A DNA stretch of 41,514 bases from NCBI GenBank assembly GCA_028286905.1, contig JAQBQP010000001.1, positions 207,114-248,627 on the forward strand. The letters are read 5' to 3'. Shown here piece by piece: positions 14,792 to 23,305 of this stretch. The stretch comes from Candidatus Doudnabacteria bacterium (GTDB lineage: Bacteria; Patescibacteriota; Doudnabacteria; UBA920; VMFF01). The notes under the pieces are model-generated. The model was not told the origin of the DNA and did not search any database. It was given only the letters and a program-made list of their open reading frames with translations. Both the position numbers and the translations under genes were made by a program. Each line of letters opens with the position of its first letter. Position 1 is the stretch's first letter.

Positions 14792-15670
14792 ATGAAAAAA
14801 ATAATTGCTTCTCTAATATTGTTTGTCCTGGTGCTGGTGCCTAATTTGCATTTTGCCGCTGCTGCTTGTGCCAATGATAATGTTGATCCAGCAGTTTCCG
14901 GTGTTTTTAAAGTTTCTAGTTTTTGTTCAGCTGGGGATTTGATCGCAACAATTATTACAATGTTGTTAGGATTAATTTCATTAATCGCAGTTGTTGTAAT
15001 AATTTTGGGCGGATACAAATATGTTACCTCTCAAGGAAACGCAGAGAATGCGGGGGCTGCAAGAAAACAAATTACCTATGCCGTAGTCGGATTAGTTGTC
15101 GCCGTACTTGCTTACTCAGTCGTAGCGATTGTTAACAATACTATTTTGTCCGCAAGTCCTGCAAGCTCAGGAGCAAGTACCTCGGGAAATACTACGGGAG
15201 GCACACCAGGTGCTTCCACGCCTACGCCTCAGCAACAAGCAGCAATGGCCAGAATTCAGAGCGGTGTAAGTATCGTTGGAAACATTGATCCCGCAAAGCA
15301 AACGGATTCTAACGGAGATTTTATTACAAATAGTTTTGTTGCCACAGCGCATGGCAACATTCAAGATATTTTGATCTCTTCATCTTGTACGAACATCGGA
15401 ACCAGCGGCAGGGTGGATGTAACTTTAAAAATACCTTTATCGGGAGGCGGAACATCGGACGTCACTGGAGAAAGCCCAAACTTTGATATATCTGGCGACA
15501 CTTATAGTTTTACTGCACGTTTTGATAATCAAGGTATTATTCCCAGTCAACCATACGCTGCAAGCGGAGGTCAATTTGATGCTGATGTGAAGCTTACGTT
15601 TGATGGCGGTTGCGAAAGCAATTTTACAGTCACGAGAGACACCTCCACCATTTATAAGAGTGGTAGTTAA
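14792..15670 (+). CDS. T4SS_pilin-type protein 3 with large C-terminal beta domain
   Basis: This 292-residue protein has a signal peptide (cleavage likely near AAA-CAND), two cysteines before the first helix, and the two-helix core with YVTSQGNAENAGAARKQ. After the second helix comes a Ser/Thr/Gly/Pro linker (about residues 122-150), then about 140 residues of probable beta-strand domain with a further cysteine pair (SSCTN and GGCESN). No known domain is recognised in the extension. It is the only array member with one and may be an adhesive tip or minor pilin. Confidence 0.78.
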   Translation: MKKIIASLILFVLVLVPNLHFAAAACANDNVDPAVSGVFKVSSFCSAGDLIATIITMLLGLISLIAVVVIILGGYKYVTSQGNAENAGAARKQITYAVVGLVVAVLAYSVVAIVNNTILSASPASSGASTSGNTTGGTPGASTPTPQQQAAMARIQSGVSIVGNIDPAKQTDSNGDFITNSFVATAHGNIQDILISSSCTNIGTSGRVDVTLKIPLSGGGTSDVTGESPNFDISGDTYSFTARFDNQGIIPSQPYAASGGQFDADVKLTFDGGCESNFTVTRDTSTIYKSGS

Positions 15671-15693
15671 TTCCCAATTACTTATTATTATTG

Positions 15694-15699
15694 TATAAT
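15694..15699 (+). promoter_or_regulatory. -10 box inside the pilin array
   Basis: TATAAT lies in the 55-base gap before pilin 4, suggesting genes 4 and 5 can be transcribed apart from genes 1-3. Confidence 0.5.
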
Positions 15700-15725
15700 T
15701 TACTTAATGGAAGGGGGTGAAGAAT

Positions 15726-16121
15726 TTGAAAAATCTTATCAAGAGAATCGATTTTCTAAAAGTTGCTCAGTACGCATTGTTATTAGTTCTTTTAGTTGCG
15801 CCATTGTATGCAAGCGTAGCTCGTGCTGACATTCCTCAACCTGATTGTCGTCAATTGAATGGTATTAATTGTACCAACAACGTTGATATCACAGGCATTA
15901 TCCTTGTAGTTCTAAGATATGTAATCGGCTTAGCCGGTTTGATCGCTTTGGTCTTCTTAGTGTTCGGCGGTTTCCGCTATATCACTTCAGCTGGTAACGA
16001 AGAGACTGCAGGAAAAGGAAGGAAAACAATCCTTAACGCTTTAATAGGTCTAGCGATTGTTATTTTGTCCTACGTAATCATCTCAGTAGTTTCTAAGACT
16101 ACCTCCACAGTCGTTCAATAA
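15726..16121 (+). CDS. T4SS_pilin-type protein 4
   Basis: This is about 131 residues from a TTG start at 15726. I chose it because AAGGGGGTGA, one base short of a perfect anti-Shine-Dalgarno complement, lies 5 bases upstream; the in-frame GTG at 15717 is part of that ribosome binding site. It has a long signal peptide ending near ARA, a short exposed segment with two cysteines (CRQLNGINC), and two helices flanking YITSAGNEETAGKGRKT. The strong ribosome binding site suggests high expression, as expected of a major pilin. Confidence 0.82.
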   Translation: MKNLIKRIDFLKVAQYALLLVLLVAPLYASVARADIPQPDCRQLNGINCTNNVDITGIILVVLRYVIGLAGLIALVFLVFGGFRYITSAGNEETAGKGRKTILNALIGLAIVILSYVIISVVSKTTSTVVQ

Positions 16122-16160
16122 ACGACAATTTAATTTTTTACAAATAGAGAAGGTGAAAAA

Positions 16161-16583
16161 ATGAAAAAATATATTGTCGCTTTGCAGTTATCCCTGATGC
16201 TTGTGCTTAATGTTTTTATTTTTTCACCTCTAAGTACTCAAGCACAGGGGATTTGTGGTACAGGTAACTCTCTAACACAAGATTCACGCACAAAGTTGTG
16301 TGTGGTACCAGGTGAAACCAGAGGCGCTGCGGACATCATTACCAGAGTCATAAATTATTTGCTGCTTTTTGCAGCTTTGATCGCGATTTTGTTTATTGTC
16401 CTTGGTGGGTATAGGTACATCACTGCTCAGGGTAACGCAGAAAATGCCAAGGCTGGCAGAACCACAGTGGTTAATGCAATTATTGGACTAGCCATAATTA
16501 TATTAGCCTACGTCATTGTTTCCGTGGTTAACAATACCCTCGCTGGTGAGAACACCTTCTGGGGCAGAGTACTTGGTCCGTAA
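16161..16583 (+). CDS. T4SS_pilin-type protein 5
   Basis: This 140-residue protein is preceded by GAAGGTGA six bases before its ATG. It has a signal peptide ending near TQA, an exposed segment with two cysteines (GICGTG and KLCVVPG), and two helices flanking YITAQGNAENAKAGRTT. Its C-terminus runs 14 residues past the second helix (ENTFWGRVLGP). It is the last gene of the array and is followed by a strong terminator. It is most similar to pilin 4 around the loop. Confidence 0.82.
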   Translation: MKKYIVALQLSLMLVLNVFIFSPLSTQAQGICGTGNSLTQDSRTKLCVVPGETRGAADIITRVINYLLLFAALIAILFIVLGGYRYITAQGNAENAKAGRTTVVNAIIGLAIIILAYVIVSVVNNTLAGENTFWGRVLGP

Positions 16584-16599
16584 TTTTGAATTTTATAGA

Positions 16600-16633
16600 A
16601 ATACCTTCGAATAAATTCGGGGGTATTTTTTTA
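16600..16633 (+). terminator. Terminator of the pilin array
   Basis: An 11-pair stem (ATACCTTCGAA with TTCGGGGGTAT, including two G-U pairs) with loop TAAA is followed by seven T. Confidence 0.85.
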
Positions 16634-16672
16634 TTTCCGAAAACATGTTAATATTGTGGAGCTTTAAATTTT

Positions 16673-16757
16673 GCCGGCGTGGCGGAATTGGTATACGCGC
16701 CAGTCTTAGGAACTGGTTCCTTACGGATTAAGAGTTCGAGTCTCTTCGCCGGCACCA
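16673..16757 (+). tRNA. tRNA-Leu (anticodon TAG)
   Basis: A class II tRNA has acceptor arms GCCGGCG/CGCCGGC, anticodon loop CTTAGGA reading TAG, a long variable arm, T arm with GTTCGAGTC, and encoded CCA. An extended -10-like TGTTAATAT lies just upstream. A DedA start codon follows 16 bases after the CCA. Confidence 0.95.
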
Positions 16758-16773
16758 TTAGATTTCAAAATCT

Positions 16774-17361
16774 ATGAATACTACGCATCTTTTAGTACTG
16801 ATTAGCGCATATGGTTATGCGTTTATTTTTTTAGGAACTTTTTTTGAAGGCGAAACAATTGTAATTGCCGCTGGTTTTCTTTCGAAATTGGGTATTCTCA
16901 ATTTTTGGACCGCGATGCTAGCAGCTTTTTTAGGCGCAGTTTCCGGAGATAATTTTTGGTATCTAGTCGGTCGTTATGGCGGCATTCGTTTTTTGCATAA
17001 ATATGGTAAGTGGATTGGGATAACCCAGCATCGAATTAATAAAGCACATCTTTTCTTCGACCAGCATGGCACGCATGCAATTTTCTTAGCACGGTTCATT
17101 TTTGGTACCAGATTGGTAACCGCGATGCTAGCAGGTTCTAGCGGAATGCAAGAAAAGAAATTTTTAAAAGCTAATAGTGCCGGAGCATTGCTTTGGGTAA
17201 GTGTGGTCGGAGCATTGGGCTATTTGTTGGCAAAGTCATTTAAAACTCTTATAATTTTGGTCAAAAGGATCGAATTTATCCTATTGATTTTAGCTTTATT
17301 AGCTATTATAATTGTTATATTCAGATTAAGAGCGAATCGTAAAAATAAAGGGAACCAATAA
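16774..17361 (+). CDS. DedA-family membrane protein (first copy)
   Basis: DedA proteins are membrane-embedded transporters or flippases, some moving undecaprenyl or other phospholipids across the membrane. This 195-residue protein has re-entrant-loop segments EGETIVIAAGF near the N-terminus and FLARFIFGTRLVTAMLAG in the second half, plus three to four further hydrophobic helices and a basic C-terminal tail. The usual proline of the RFxPxxR motif is replaced (RFIFGTR). Its start lies 16 bases after tRNA-Leu with no separate promoter, so it probably uses the tRNA transcript. FtsH follows after 4 bases. Confidence 0.85.
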   Translation: MNTTHLLVLISAYGYAFIFLGTFFEGETIVIAAGFLSKLGILNFWTAMLAAFLGAVSGDNFWYLVGRYGGIRFLHKYGKWIGITQHRINKAHLFFDQHGTHAIFLARFIFGTRLVTAMLAGSSGMQEKKFLKANSAGALLWVSVVGALGYLLAKSFKTLIILVKRIEFILLILALLAIIIVIFRLRANRKNKGNQ

Positions 17362-17365
17362 GTAT

Positions 17366-19249
17366 ATGAATAAATTTTTCAAGAATACAGGAATTGTTGT
17401 GTTAGCTTTCGTGGTTATCGCAGTAATAGTTGCAAGTTTTAGTCCAGCAACAAAACCTAAAGAAGTTAATTTAAGCACAGTCGTAGACCAGGCTAATAAA
17501 GATCAGATTTCTCAAATAGAAATTGATGATGCTGAAACAAATCTAACAGTCACACTAAAAGACGGCACCACTGAGATTGCAACCAAAGAAAAAAACCTGT
17601 CGGTCTATGATACTTTAAAAAATTACGGTGTTAGTGCTGATAAAATCAATGCGGTTGCGATCAAGCCCGTAGTGCATGGAACTTTAGCAACAATTGCTGG
17701 AGCGGTTTTGCCTTTCTTGATTCCGGTAATTTTATTTATGGGTTTAATATATTTCTTGATGCGTAATGTTCAAGGCGCAAACAACCGGGCGATGTCTTTT
17801 GGCCAATCCCAAGCGCGCTTGCAGGATGATCGTAAAAAGAAAGTTACATTTAAAGATGTTGCCGGCGTAAGAGAAGCGAAAGAAGAGCTTAGCGAAGTAG
17901 TTGAATTTTTGAAATATCCGCAAAAGTTTTTACAATTGGGCGCTAAAATTCCTAAAGGAGTGCTGCTGCTTGGTTCTCCTGGAGTTGGTAAAACTTTGTT
18001 AGCCCGTGCTGTTGCTGGTGAAGCGAATGTTCCATTTTTTCATATGTCCGGTTCAGAGTTCGTAGAAATGTTTGTCGGAGTAGGTGCTTCCCGTGTCCGT
18101 GATTTGTTTAAGAAAGCAAAGCGCCATGCACCATGTATCGTCTTTATTGATGAAATTGATGCCGTAGGACGACAACGCGGCGCTGGTTTAGGTGGATCGC
18201 ATGATGAACGCGAACAAACGCTTAATCAAATTTTGGTAGAGATGGACGGATTTGAAACCGATACTAATGTTATCGTGATTGCAGCTACAAACCGCCCAGA
18301 CGTATTGGATCCTGCGTTATTACGCCCAGGTCGTTTTGATCGTCAAGTTATAATAGATCCTCCAGATATTAATGATCGTGAACAAATCTTAAAAGTTCAT
18401 GCGGCAAATAAGCCGTTAGCTAAAGATGTGGAATTGCGAAAGATTGCTGAACGTACTGCCGGATTCTCAGGTGCAGATTTGGCAAACTTGTTAAACGAGG
18501 CGGCAATTTTGGCAGCGAGAGTAAATAAAAAAGAAATAAACCAACTTATTATAAAAGATGCTGTTGAGAAAGTTATGCTTGGCCCTGAAAGAAAGAGCCA
18601 TATGCTTTCCAAAAAAGAAAAAGAAATCACAGCCTATCACGAAGGCGGACATGCTTTAATTGCCAGCGTTTTGCCAAATAGCGATCCTGTCCATAAGGTC
18701 TCTGTAATCAGTCGTGGACGCGCTGCCGGCTATACTATGAAGGTTCCTAGTGAAGATAAGCACTTACACGCGAGAAATGAATTCTTGGATGATATTGTTG
18801 TGGCCTTGGGCGGATTAGCAGCCGAAAAGCTGGTATTTAACGAGCAAACTACCGGTGCCTCAAATGATTTAAAGGTTGCTACAAATTTAGCGCGAAGAAT
18901 GGTTACAGCTTATGGTATGAGTGATGAAATGGGCCCGATGACCTTTGGAGATAGCAACGAAATGGTTTTTCTTGGAAGAGATATTGCTGAGCAAAGAAAT
19001 TACTCGGAAGAAGTTGCGGCAAAGATTGATCGTGAAGTTTCAAGAATCATGAAAGAAGGTTATGATCGCGCAGTTGAAGTGTTAAATAAGCACCGTGATA
19101 AATTGAATTTAATCGCGGGTAAATTAATCACGCAAGAAACTTTGGAAGAAGAAGAATATACAGATTTGGTGCGCGATGTTATCCCAGCACATAAATTAAA
19201 ACAGCGTTCTGAAGAACCAGCGTTAGACAATCTAGAAAAACAAGTATGA
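17366..19249 (+). CDS. ftsH: ATP-dependent zinc metalloprotease FtsH
   Basis: FtsH degrades membrane proteins and regulators at the cytoplasmic membrane. It is full length at 627 residues: two membrane helices (about 9-25 and 110-132) flanking a small extracytoplasmic domain, an AAA+ domain with Walker A GSPGVGKT (203-210), Walker [13 protein letters not shown] and second region RPGRFDRQ, then an M41 peptidase domain with the zinc site HEGGH near residue 425. It overlaps the next gene by 4 bases (ATGA), implying translational coupling with that membrane protein. Confidence 0.97.
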   Translation: MNKFFKNTGIVVLAFVVIAVIVASFSPATKPKEVNLSTVVDQANKDQISQIEIDDAETNLTVTLKDGTTEIATKEKNLSVYDTLKNYGVSADKINAVAIKPVVHGTLATIAGAVLPFLIPVILFMGLIYFLMRNVQGANNRAMSFGQSQARLQDDRKKKVTFKDVAGVREAKEELSEVVEFLKYPQKFLQLGAKIPKGVLLLGSPGVGKTLLARAVAGEANVPFFHMSGSEFVEMFVGVGASRVRDLFKKAKRHAPCIVFIDEIDAVGRQRGAGLGGSHDEREQTLNQILVEMDGFETDTNVIVIAATNRPDVLDPALLRPGRFDRQVIIDPPDINDREQILKVHAANKPLAKDVELRKIAERTAGFSGADLANLLNEAAILAARVNKKEINQLIIKDAVEKVMLGPERKSHMLSKKEKEITAYHEGGHALIASVLPNSDPVHKVSVISRGRAAGYTMKVPSEDKHLHARNEFLDDIVVALGGLAAEKLVFNEQTTGASNDLKVATNLARRMVTAYGMSDEMGPMTFGDSNEMVFLGRDIAEQRNYSEEVAAKIDREVSRIMKEGYDRAVEVLNKHRDKLNLIAGKLITQETLEEEEYTDLVRDVIPAHKLKQRSEEPALDNLEKQV

Positions 19250-20163
19250 ACGAATTAGCGGAAATTTTAAGCAAAGCTTATCGTTATACTAGAAACCATA
19301 AATTTTTATGGTTTTTTGGTTTTTTTCTGACTGGCTGGGGTACTTTAAATTTTCTTCGTCATATTGATTTCAACATAATCAAATTACTTTCTCAGGTGGA
19401 CACCGTTGGGGACCATTTGCGTCCGCATCCTGGAGTAATTACTGCGGTATTGATTGGCGGCACCGTTTTGTTTTTTGGAATAACGATCTTAGGTGCAATC
19501 GCTCGAACCGCTATTATTTACACCGGTTTGCATTCAGAACGAAAAGAACAGATTGAACCGAATGTTGTGTTAAAAAAAATTAACCGATATTTTTGGAGAG
19601 TTTTTTGGCTAGGCTTATTCACAGAATCATTTATGTTGTTGGTATTTAGCTGGTTAAGCATCCCTTTATACTTCATTTTTAGAGGAGGCAGCTCCCCATC
19701 AAATGCGGTAATCTTAACCTTGTTAGCCTTGGTGATCTTCATTCCAATTATCATCATTCTATCTTTGATTAACATCTTTAGCGCTTGCTACATAGTTATC
19801 TATAACTTGCCAATTTTACCCGCCGTAAAAGCATCCTTTGATTTGTTAGCGGGATTTTGGGAAGAAACAATGGGCTTGTTTATTGTTTTAATAATAATTT
19901 ATTTCTCTTTATTCTTCTTCTCAGCCGCAGTGCTGGGGCTTTTTGGAGCCCTAGCCTATGCTTTGGCATCTTTATTGAAGAATTTACCAGTCCATTCGAT
20001 TTCTGGTATACTCTTATTAATCATTTCACTAATAAGTTTTGTACTGATTTTCGTAAACGCGTTATTAAATGTTTTTACGAACTTTGCTTGGACCTTATTC
20101 TTTATGAAAATAGTTAAAGCAAAGTTAACAAAAGAGAGTGAAGTGGCTACTACAATTGCTTAA
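19246..20163 (+). CDS. Six-helix membrane protein of unknown function
   Basis: This 305-residue integral membrane protein is not assigned with confidence to a family. It starts with a basic amphipathic stretch (AYRYTRNHKFLWFFGFF), then about six strongly hydrophobic helices; short soluble loops lie near residues 98-118 and 150-160. The layout resembles bacterial proteins annotated as glycerophosphodiester phosphodiesterase membrane-domain-like, but no catalytic residues are visible. It is translationally coupled to FtsH (4-base overlap), so it may be an FtsH partner or substrate adaptor; that is inference from position only. tRNA-Val begins 12 bases after its stop. Confidence 0.7.
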   Translation: MNELAEILSKAYRYTRNHKFLWFFGFFLTGWGTLNFLRHIDFNIIKLLSQVDTVGDHLRPHPGVITAVLIGGTVLFFGITILGAIARTAIIYTGLHSERKEQIEPNVVLKKINRYFWRVFWLGLFTESFMLLVFSWLSIPLYFIFRGGSSPSNAVILTLLALVIFIPIIIILSLINIFSACYIVIYNLPILPAVKASFDLLAGFWEETMGLFIVLIIIYFSLFFFSAAVLGLFGALAYALASLLKNLPVHSISGILLLIISLISFVLIFVNALLNVFTNFAWTLFFMKIVKAKLTKESEVATTIA

Positions 20164-20175
20164 TGCGATTGTCAT

Positions 20176-20250
20176 GGGCGGTTAGCTCAGTGGTAGAGCA
20201 TCTCTTTGACGTAGAGAGGGTCAGAGGTTCAAATCCTCTATCGCCCACCA
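20176..20250 (+). tRNA. tRNA-Val (anticodon GAC)
   Basis: A 75-base cloverleaf has acceptor arms GGGCGGT/ATCGCCC, anticodon loop TTGACGT reading GAC, T arm AGAGGTTCAAATCCTCT and encoded CCA. It sits between two coding genes with gaps of 12 and 15 bases. Confidence 0.95.
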
Positions 20251-20265
20251 GATAAACAGAATTTG

Positions 20266-20949
20266 ATGGATACTAAGGAACTCGAAGAAAATTTAAAAGT
20301 GCACTTTAAGAATCCAGACTTGCTGGTTTCTGCTTTGACGCACCGTTCTTACTTAAATGAAAATCGCGATTTTCATTTGTCCCACAACGAACGATTGGAA
20401 TTTCTTGGCGATGCCGTTTTAGAACTAATTGCGACCCGCCATCTTTATGATAATTATCCGCACCCCGAAGGCGAGCTTACAAACTTCCGTTCTGCACTTG
20501 TCAATTACAGAATGCTTTCAGAAATTGCTCGACGCTTAAAGATTGAAAAGTTTCTATTGATGAGCCGCGGTGAAGCAAAAGACGTTGGTCGCGCTCGACA
20601 AGTTATTTTAGCAAATGCAATTGAGGCAATTATCGGGGCGATTTATTTAGACTTAGGTTATCCTGCTGCCGAAGAATTTATTTTGCGAGAGATCATGGTG
20701 GAGCTACCAAGCATAATCAATCAAGGTTCTTACTTGGATCCAAAAAGCAAACTTCAGGAAATCGTTCAAGAGAAACAAGGAGTCACTCCTTCTTACGCAG
20801 TCATTACTGAGTCCGGCCCAGACCACGATAAAATATTTTTGGTAGGGGTATTCCTGGGACGGCATAAAGTTGGTGAAGGCAAAGGCCCTTCAAAGCAAGA
20901 AGCGGAAGTAGCCGCAGCCGAAAACGCTTTATCTGTAAACCAATTTTAA
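20266..20949 (+). CDS. rnc: Ribonuclease III
   Basis: RNase III cuts double-stranded RNA, including the stems flanking 16S and 23S rRNA; such a stem is visible around the 16S gene of this window. The protein has 227 residues from the ATG at 20266 (a TTG codon lies directly before it). The catalytic signature NERLEFLGD is near residue 45, and NAIEAIIGAIYLDLG carries the second acidic pair. The C-terminal double-stranded-RNA binding domain spans about residues 155-225 and ends GPSKQEAEVAAAENAL. The start is 15 bases after tRNA-Val. Confidence 0.97.
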   Translation: MDTKELEENLKVHFKNPDLLVSALTHRSYLNENRDFHLSHNERLEFLGDAVLELIATRHLYDNYPHPEGELTNFRSALVNYRMLSEIARRLKIEKFLLMSRGEAKDVGRARQVILANAIEAIIGAIYLDLGYPAAEEFILREIMVELPSIINQGSYLDPKSKLQEIVQEKQGVTPSYAVITESGPDHDKIFLVGVFLGRHKVGEGKGPSKQEAEVAAAENALSVNQF

Positions 20950-20980
20950 AAACAGCTTAACCCATAAGCTGTTTTAATTT
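20949..20980 (+). terminator. Terminator after RNase III
   Basis: AAAACAGCTTA pairs exactly with TAAGCTGTTTT around ACCCA, followed by a T-rich tail. Confidence 0.85.
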
Positions 20981-21020
20981 ATCCAATTGCTTTCTGCCAA
21001 GCAATTGCTAAACTATTTTT

Positions 21021-21917
21021 ATGCCCACTACAAAAAGAAAAATAGCTTTGATCATAAATTCTAAAGCGAAGCAGACAGACCTGCAAAACCTTAACAGAAT
21101 ATATGAAGCTTTAAAAAAAACTGATTTTGAGATTCTAGAATATATTGAAAACGATAAACAAACAATTAGTCAATTTGCTGAAGCGGCAGCAAAAGATAAT
21201 TTCGAAATGGTTGTTGCAGCAGGCGGAGACGGTACGATTAGCAGTGTTGCAACCAGGTTGGTACACAGCAATACTGCTCTCGGAGTTATTCCGATGGGGA
21301 CTTACAACAATTTTGCAAAAGACTTAGGTATTCCATTGGATATTGAAACAGCGGTGGAAAATTTAGTAAGCGGAATACCCAAATTAATTGATGTAGGAGA
21401 AGTTAACGGTCACCACTTCATCAACAACTCTAGTATTGGTTTGTATCCGCATTTGGTATTACGCAGAGAAATGGCCGAATCTAAAGGAATGCCGAGAATC
21501 TTTGCAACGATCCACGCTGCTTTAAAAGTCTTTCAGAAGTTCCCTTACCATAAAGTGAAGTTATTAGTGGGCGATAAAGAAACGCATCGCGAAACCCCTC
21601 TAATGTTTTTTGGAAACGGCTATTATGATTTTGACGGATTAAATATCGGTGCCAGAGTTTTGCCAACTGATGGAACCTTAAGCTTGTATATTCTAAAAAA
21701 TGTTAAGCGAATGGAATTGTTAAAGTTATCATTTATGGCTTTCTCAAATAAGATCCATAATGACCCAAGATTTGAAAAACATTTCGTATCTCGAGCTACG
21801 GTCGAAGTGCCCAAAAAAATTATTTACGTTGCCAAGGATGGCGAAGTGTTAAAGATGCAATCGCCGCTGCAGTACAAAGTTAAACAAAGAGCTTTAAAAG
21901 TAATTGTCCCAAAATAA
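21021..21917 (+). CDS. Diacylglycerol/lipid kinase family protein
   Basis: This 298-residue protein has the DAGK catalytic fold of DgkB/YegS-type soluble lipid kinases, which phosphorylate diacylglycerol or related lipids with ATP. GGDGT is at residues 68-72, the following PMGTYNNFAKDLGIP is the family's second motif, and HHFINNSSIGLYP marks the start of the beta-sandwich domain. Together with the GT28-type enzyme at 0.9-2.0 kb it suggests handling of diacylglycerol lipids. It is followed after one base by the phosphoesterase gene. Confidence 0.88.
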   Translation: MPTTKRKIALIINSKAKQTDLQNLNRIYEALKKTDFEILEYIENDKQTISQFAEAAAKDNFEMVVAAGGDGTISSVATRLVHSNTALGVIPMGTYNNFAKDLGIPLDIETAVENLVSGIPKLIDVGEVNGHHFINNSSIGLYPHLVLRREMAESKGMPRIFATIHAALKVFQKFPYHKVKLLVGDKETHRETPLMFFGNGYYDFDGLNIGARVLPTDGTLSLYILKNVKRMELLKLSFMAFSNKIHNDPRFEKHFVSRATVEVPKKIIYVAKDGEVLKMQSPLQYKVKQRALKVIVPK

Positions 21918-21918
21918 C

Positions 21919-22713
21919 ATGCGCACTATAATTCATTTATCAGATTTACACTTTGGCCGGAATGAGCCGAGTGTCATTAAAGCCATAATAAAAACGGTAA
22001 AGGCAGTGAAACCTGACGTTTTAATTGTTTCTGGTGATCTTACCCAGCGAGCGAAGGCGGAAGAGTTTAAGCAAGCAAAAGATTTTTTGAATGGTTTTAA
22101 TATTAAAAAAATTGTTATTCCTGGAAACCACGACATCCCTTTGTTTAACCCGCTAAAGCGGTTAGTAAATCCTTTTAAAAATTACAAAAAATATATTTCC
22201 AAAAACCTGGAACCGGTTTATTTTGATAAAGAGCTGCGAATTATTGGTGTTAATACCGCCCGTAAAACAAAAATAACTCGCGGTAAAATCTCGTCGGAAC
22301 AAGCACAACTGATCAAAGAATATTTTGCAGATGCCGGAGACGCTGTGCGAATTGTAGTTGCGCACCACCCTTTTGATTTGCCGGAAGGTTTTAGCAGCCG
22401 CAAAATGGTGATTGGTGCGAAAAATGTAATCAAAGAAATTGTTGATGCCAAAGTTGATTTAATTCTTGGCGGACACATGCATATTTCTCATACCGGCTCG
22501 ATCGCCGATCGGTATAAAGTGGATGGCAAAGCTGCGTTGGTTGTTCAAGCTTCTACAGTCTCAAAGCGCAGCCGCGGAGAAGTGCCAACTTTTAATGTAA
22601 TTAAAACCGATCTGAAAAAAATTACTTTGACTAGATATGTTTTTAAACAAAAAGAATTTAAAAAAGATTTAGAAGAAGTGTTTCAACTAGAACCAGCACA
22701 GTGGGTAAAGTAG
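21919..22713 (+). CDS. Calcineurin-like metallophosphoesterase
   Basis: This is 264 residues from the ATG at 21919; a TTG five codons upstream would overlap the previous gene. All five metallophosphoesterase blocks are visible: HLSDLHFG near the start, VSGDLTQ, IPGNHDIP, VVAHHPFD and GGHMHIS. The family includes cAMP and phospholipid phosphodiesterases; the substrate is unknown. It is cotranscribed with the lipid-kinase-like gene (1-base gap), so a lipid or nucleotide phosphoester is plausible. It converges with the minus-strand G+C-rich cassette. Confidence 0.88.
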   Translation: MRTIIHLSDLHFGRNEPSVIKAIIKTVKAVKPDVLIVSGDLTQRAKAEEFKQAKDFLNGFNIKKIVIPGNHDIPLFNPLKRLVNPFKNYKKYISKNLEPVYFDKELRIIGVNTARKTKITRGKISSEQAQLIKEYFADAGDAVRIVVAHHPFDLPEGFSSRKMVIGAKNVIKEIVDAKVDLILGGHMHISHTGSIADRYKVDGKAALVVQASTVSKRSRGEVPTFNVIKTDLKKITLTRYVFKQKEFKKDLEEVFQLEPAQWVK

Positions 22714-22717
22714 TTAT

Positions 22718-22756
22718 AAAAGCAAAACCCTCCGCACCGAAAATCCGGTGGGAGGG
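22718..22756 (-). terminator. Terminator of the minus-strand cassette gene
   Basis: CCCTCC(G)CACCG and CGGTGGGAGGG pair with one bulge. The T-rich tail (TTTTGCTTTT) is present only on the minus strand. Confidence 0.8.
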
Positions 22757-22793
22757 TAATGCACTTCCTGTTTCATCGTTCGACATCGTCCGG

Positions 22794-23219
22794 TCAGTGT
22801 CCACTGAACCTTGCGCCTCGGGTGAAGGTGGTGCTTGGCTCTTCACCAGGCAGCTCCAGGCTGGCTGGTTCGTACTGTTCGGTGAGGATGTCGATGATCC
22901 CGACCAGTAGTCCGATCGCGAGCATCAGACACAGCACGCCAGTTCCCAGCAGAACCACTTCGGGACTGCGGTAGAAATTTCCAGCGACGCGCAGTGCGGC
23001 GCCTTCAACCGCGATGATTCCGGCGATGTTGCTCCACATCTTCGCAGCGATTACGCTGTCTCGCTGGTTAACCTCTTCGAGGTAGTAGAGCGCTGCGGCG
23101 CTTATTGCCGCCAGTACAATCACGGCGTCCTTCTCGGAGGTCCCGATCAAGAGCAGTGCGAGTACGGTTACCAGCGCCAGCGGGTGCTTCAGCTCGAAGT
23201 CTTTCGGTCTGGCTCGCAT
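22794..23219 (-). CDS. G+C-rich cassette 1: four-helix membrane protein of unknown function
   Basis: This 141-residue protein is read from the ATG at 23219; an in-frame TTG at 23291 would give 165 residues, but the extra part looks like leader, rich in His and Thr. I recognise no family. Four hydrophobic helices are visible: ALVTVLALLLIG, AVIVLAAISAAALYYL, SNIAGIIAVEGAALRV and VVLLGTGVLCLMLAIGLLVG, followed by an acidic then basic tail. Base composition is unlike its surroundings: 35 of 60 bases at 22861-22920 are G or C, against 12 of 60 at 22621-22680. It has its own promoter and terminator and is the only minus-strand gene between 1 and 30 kb, which suggests acquisition by transfer. Confidence 0.65.
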   Translation of the reverse strand: MRARPKDFELKHPLALVTVLALLLIGTSEKDAVIVLAAISAAALYYLEEVNQRDSVIAAKMWSNIAGIIAVEGAALRVAGNFYRSPEVVLLGTGVLCLMLAIGLLVGIIDILTEQYEPASLELPGEEPSTTFTRGARFSGH

Positions 23220-23305
23220 GGGAGTGGTGGTGGAGTGTGAAGTGCAATCCGCTTTGGGCTTTCGACCCGAAAGTCGGATCGCGTGCCACAAATAAGGATA
23301 ACCTC

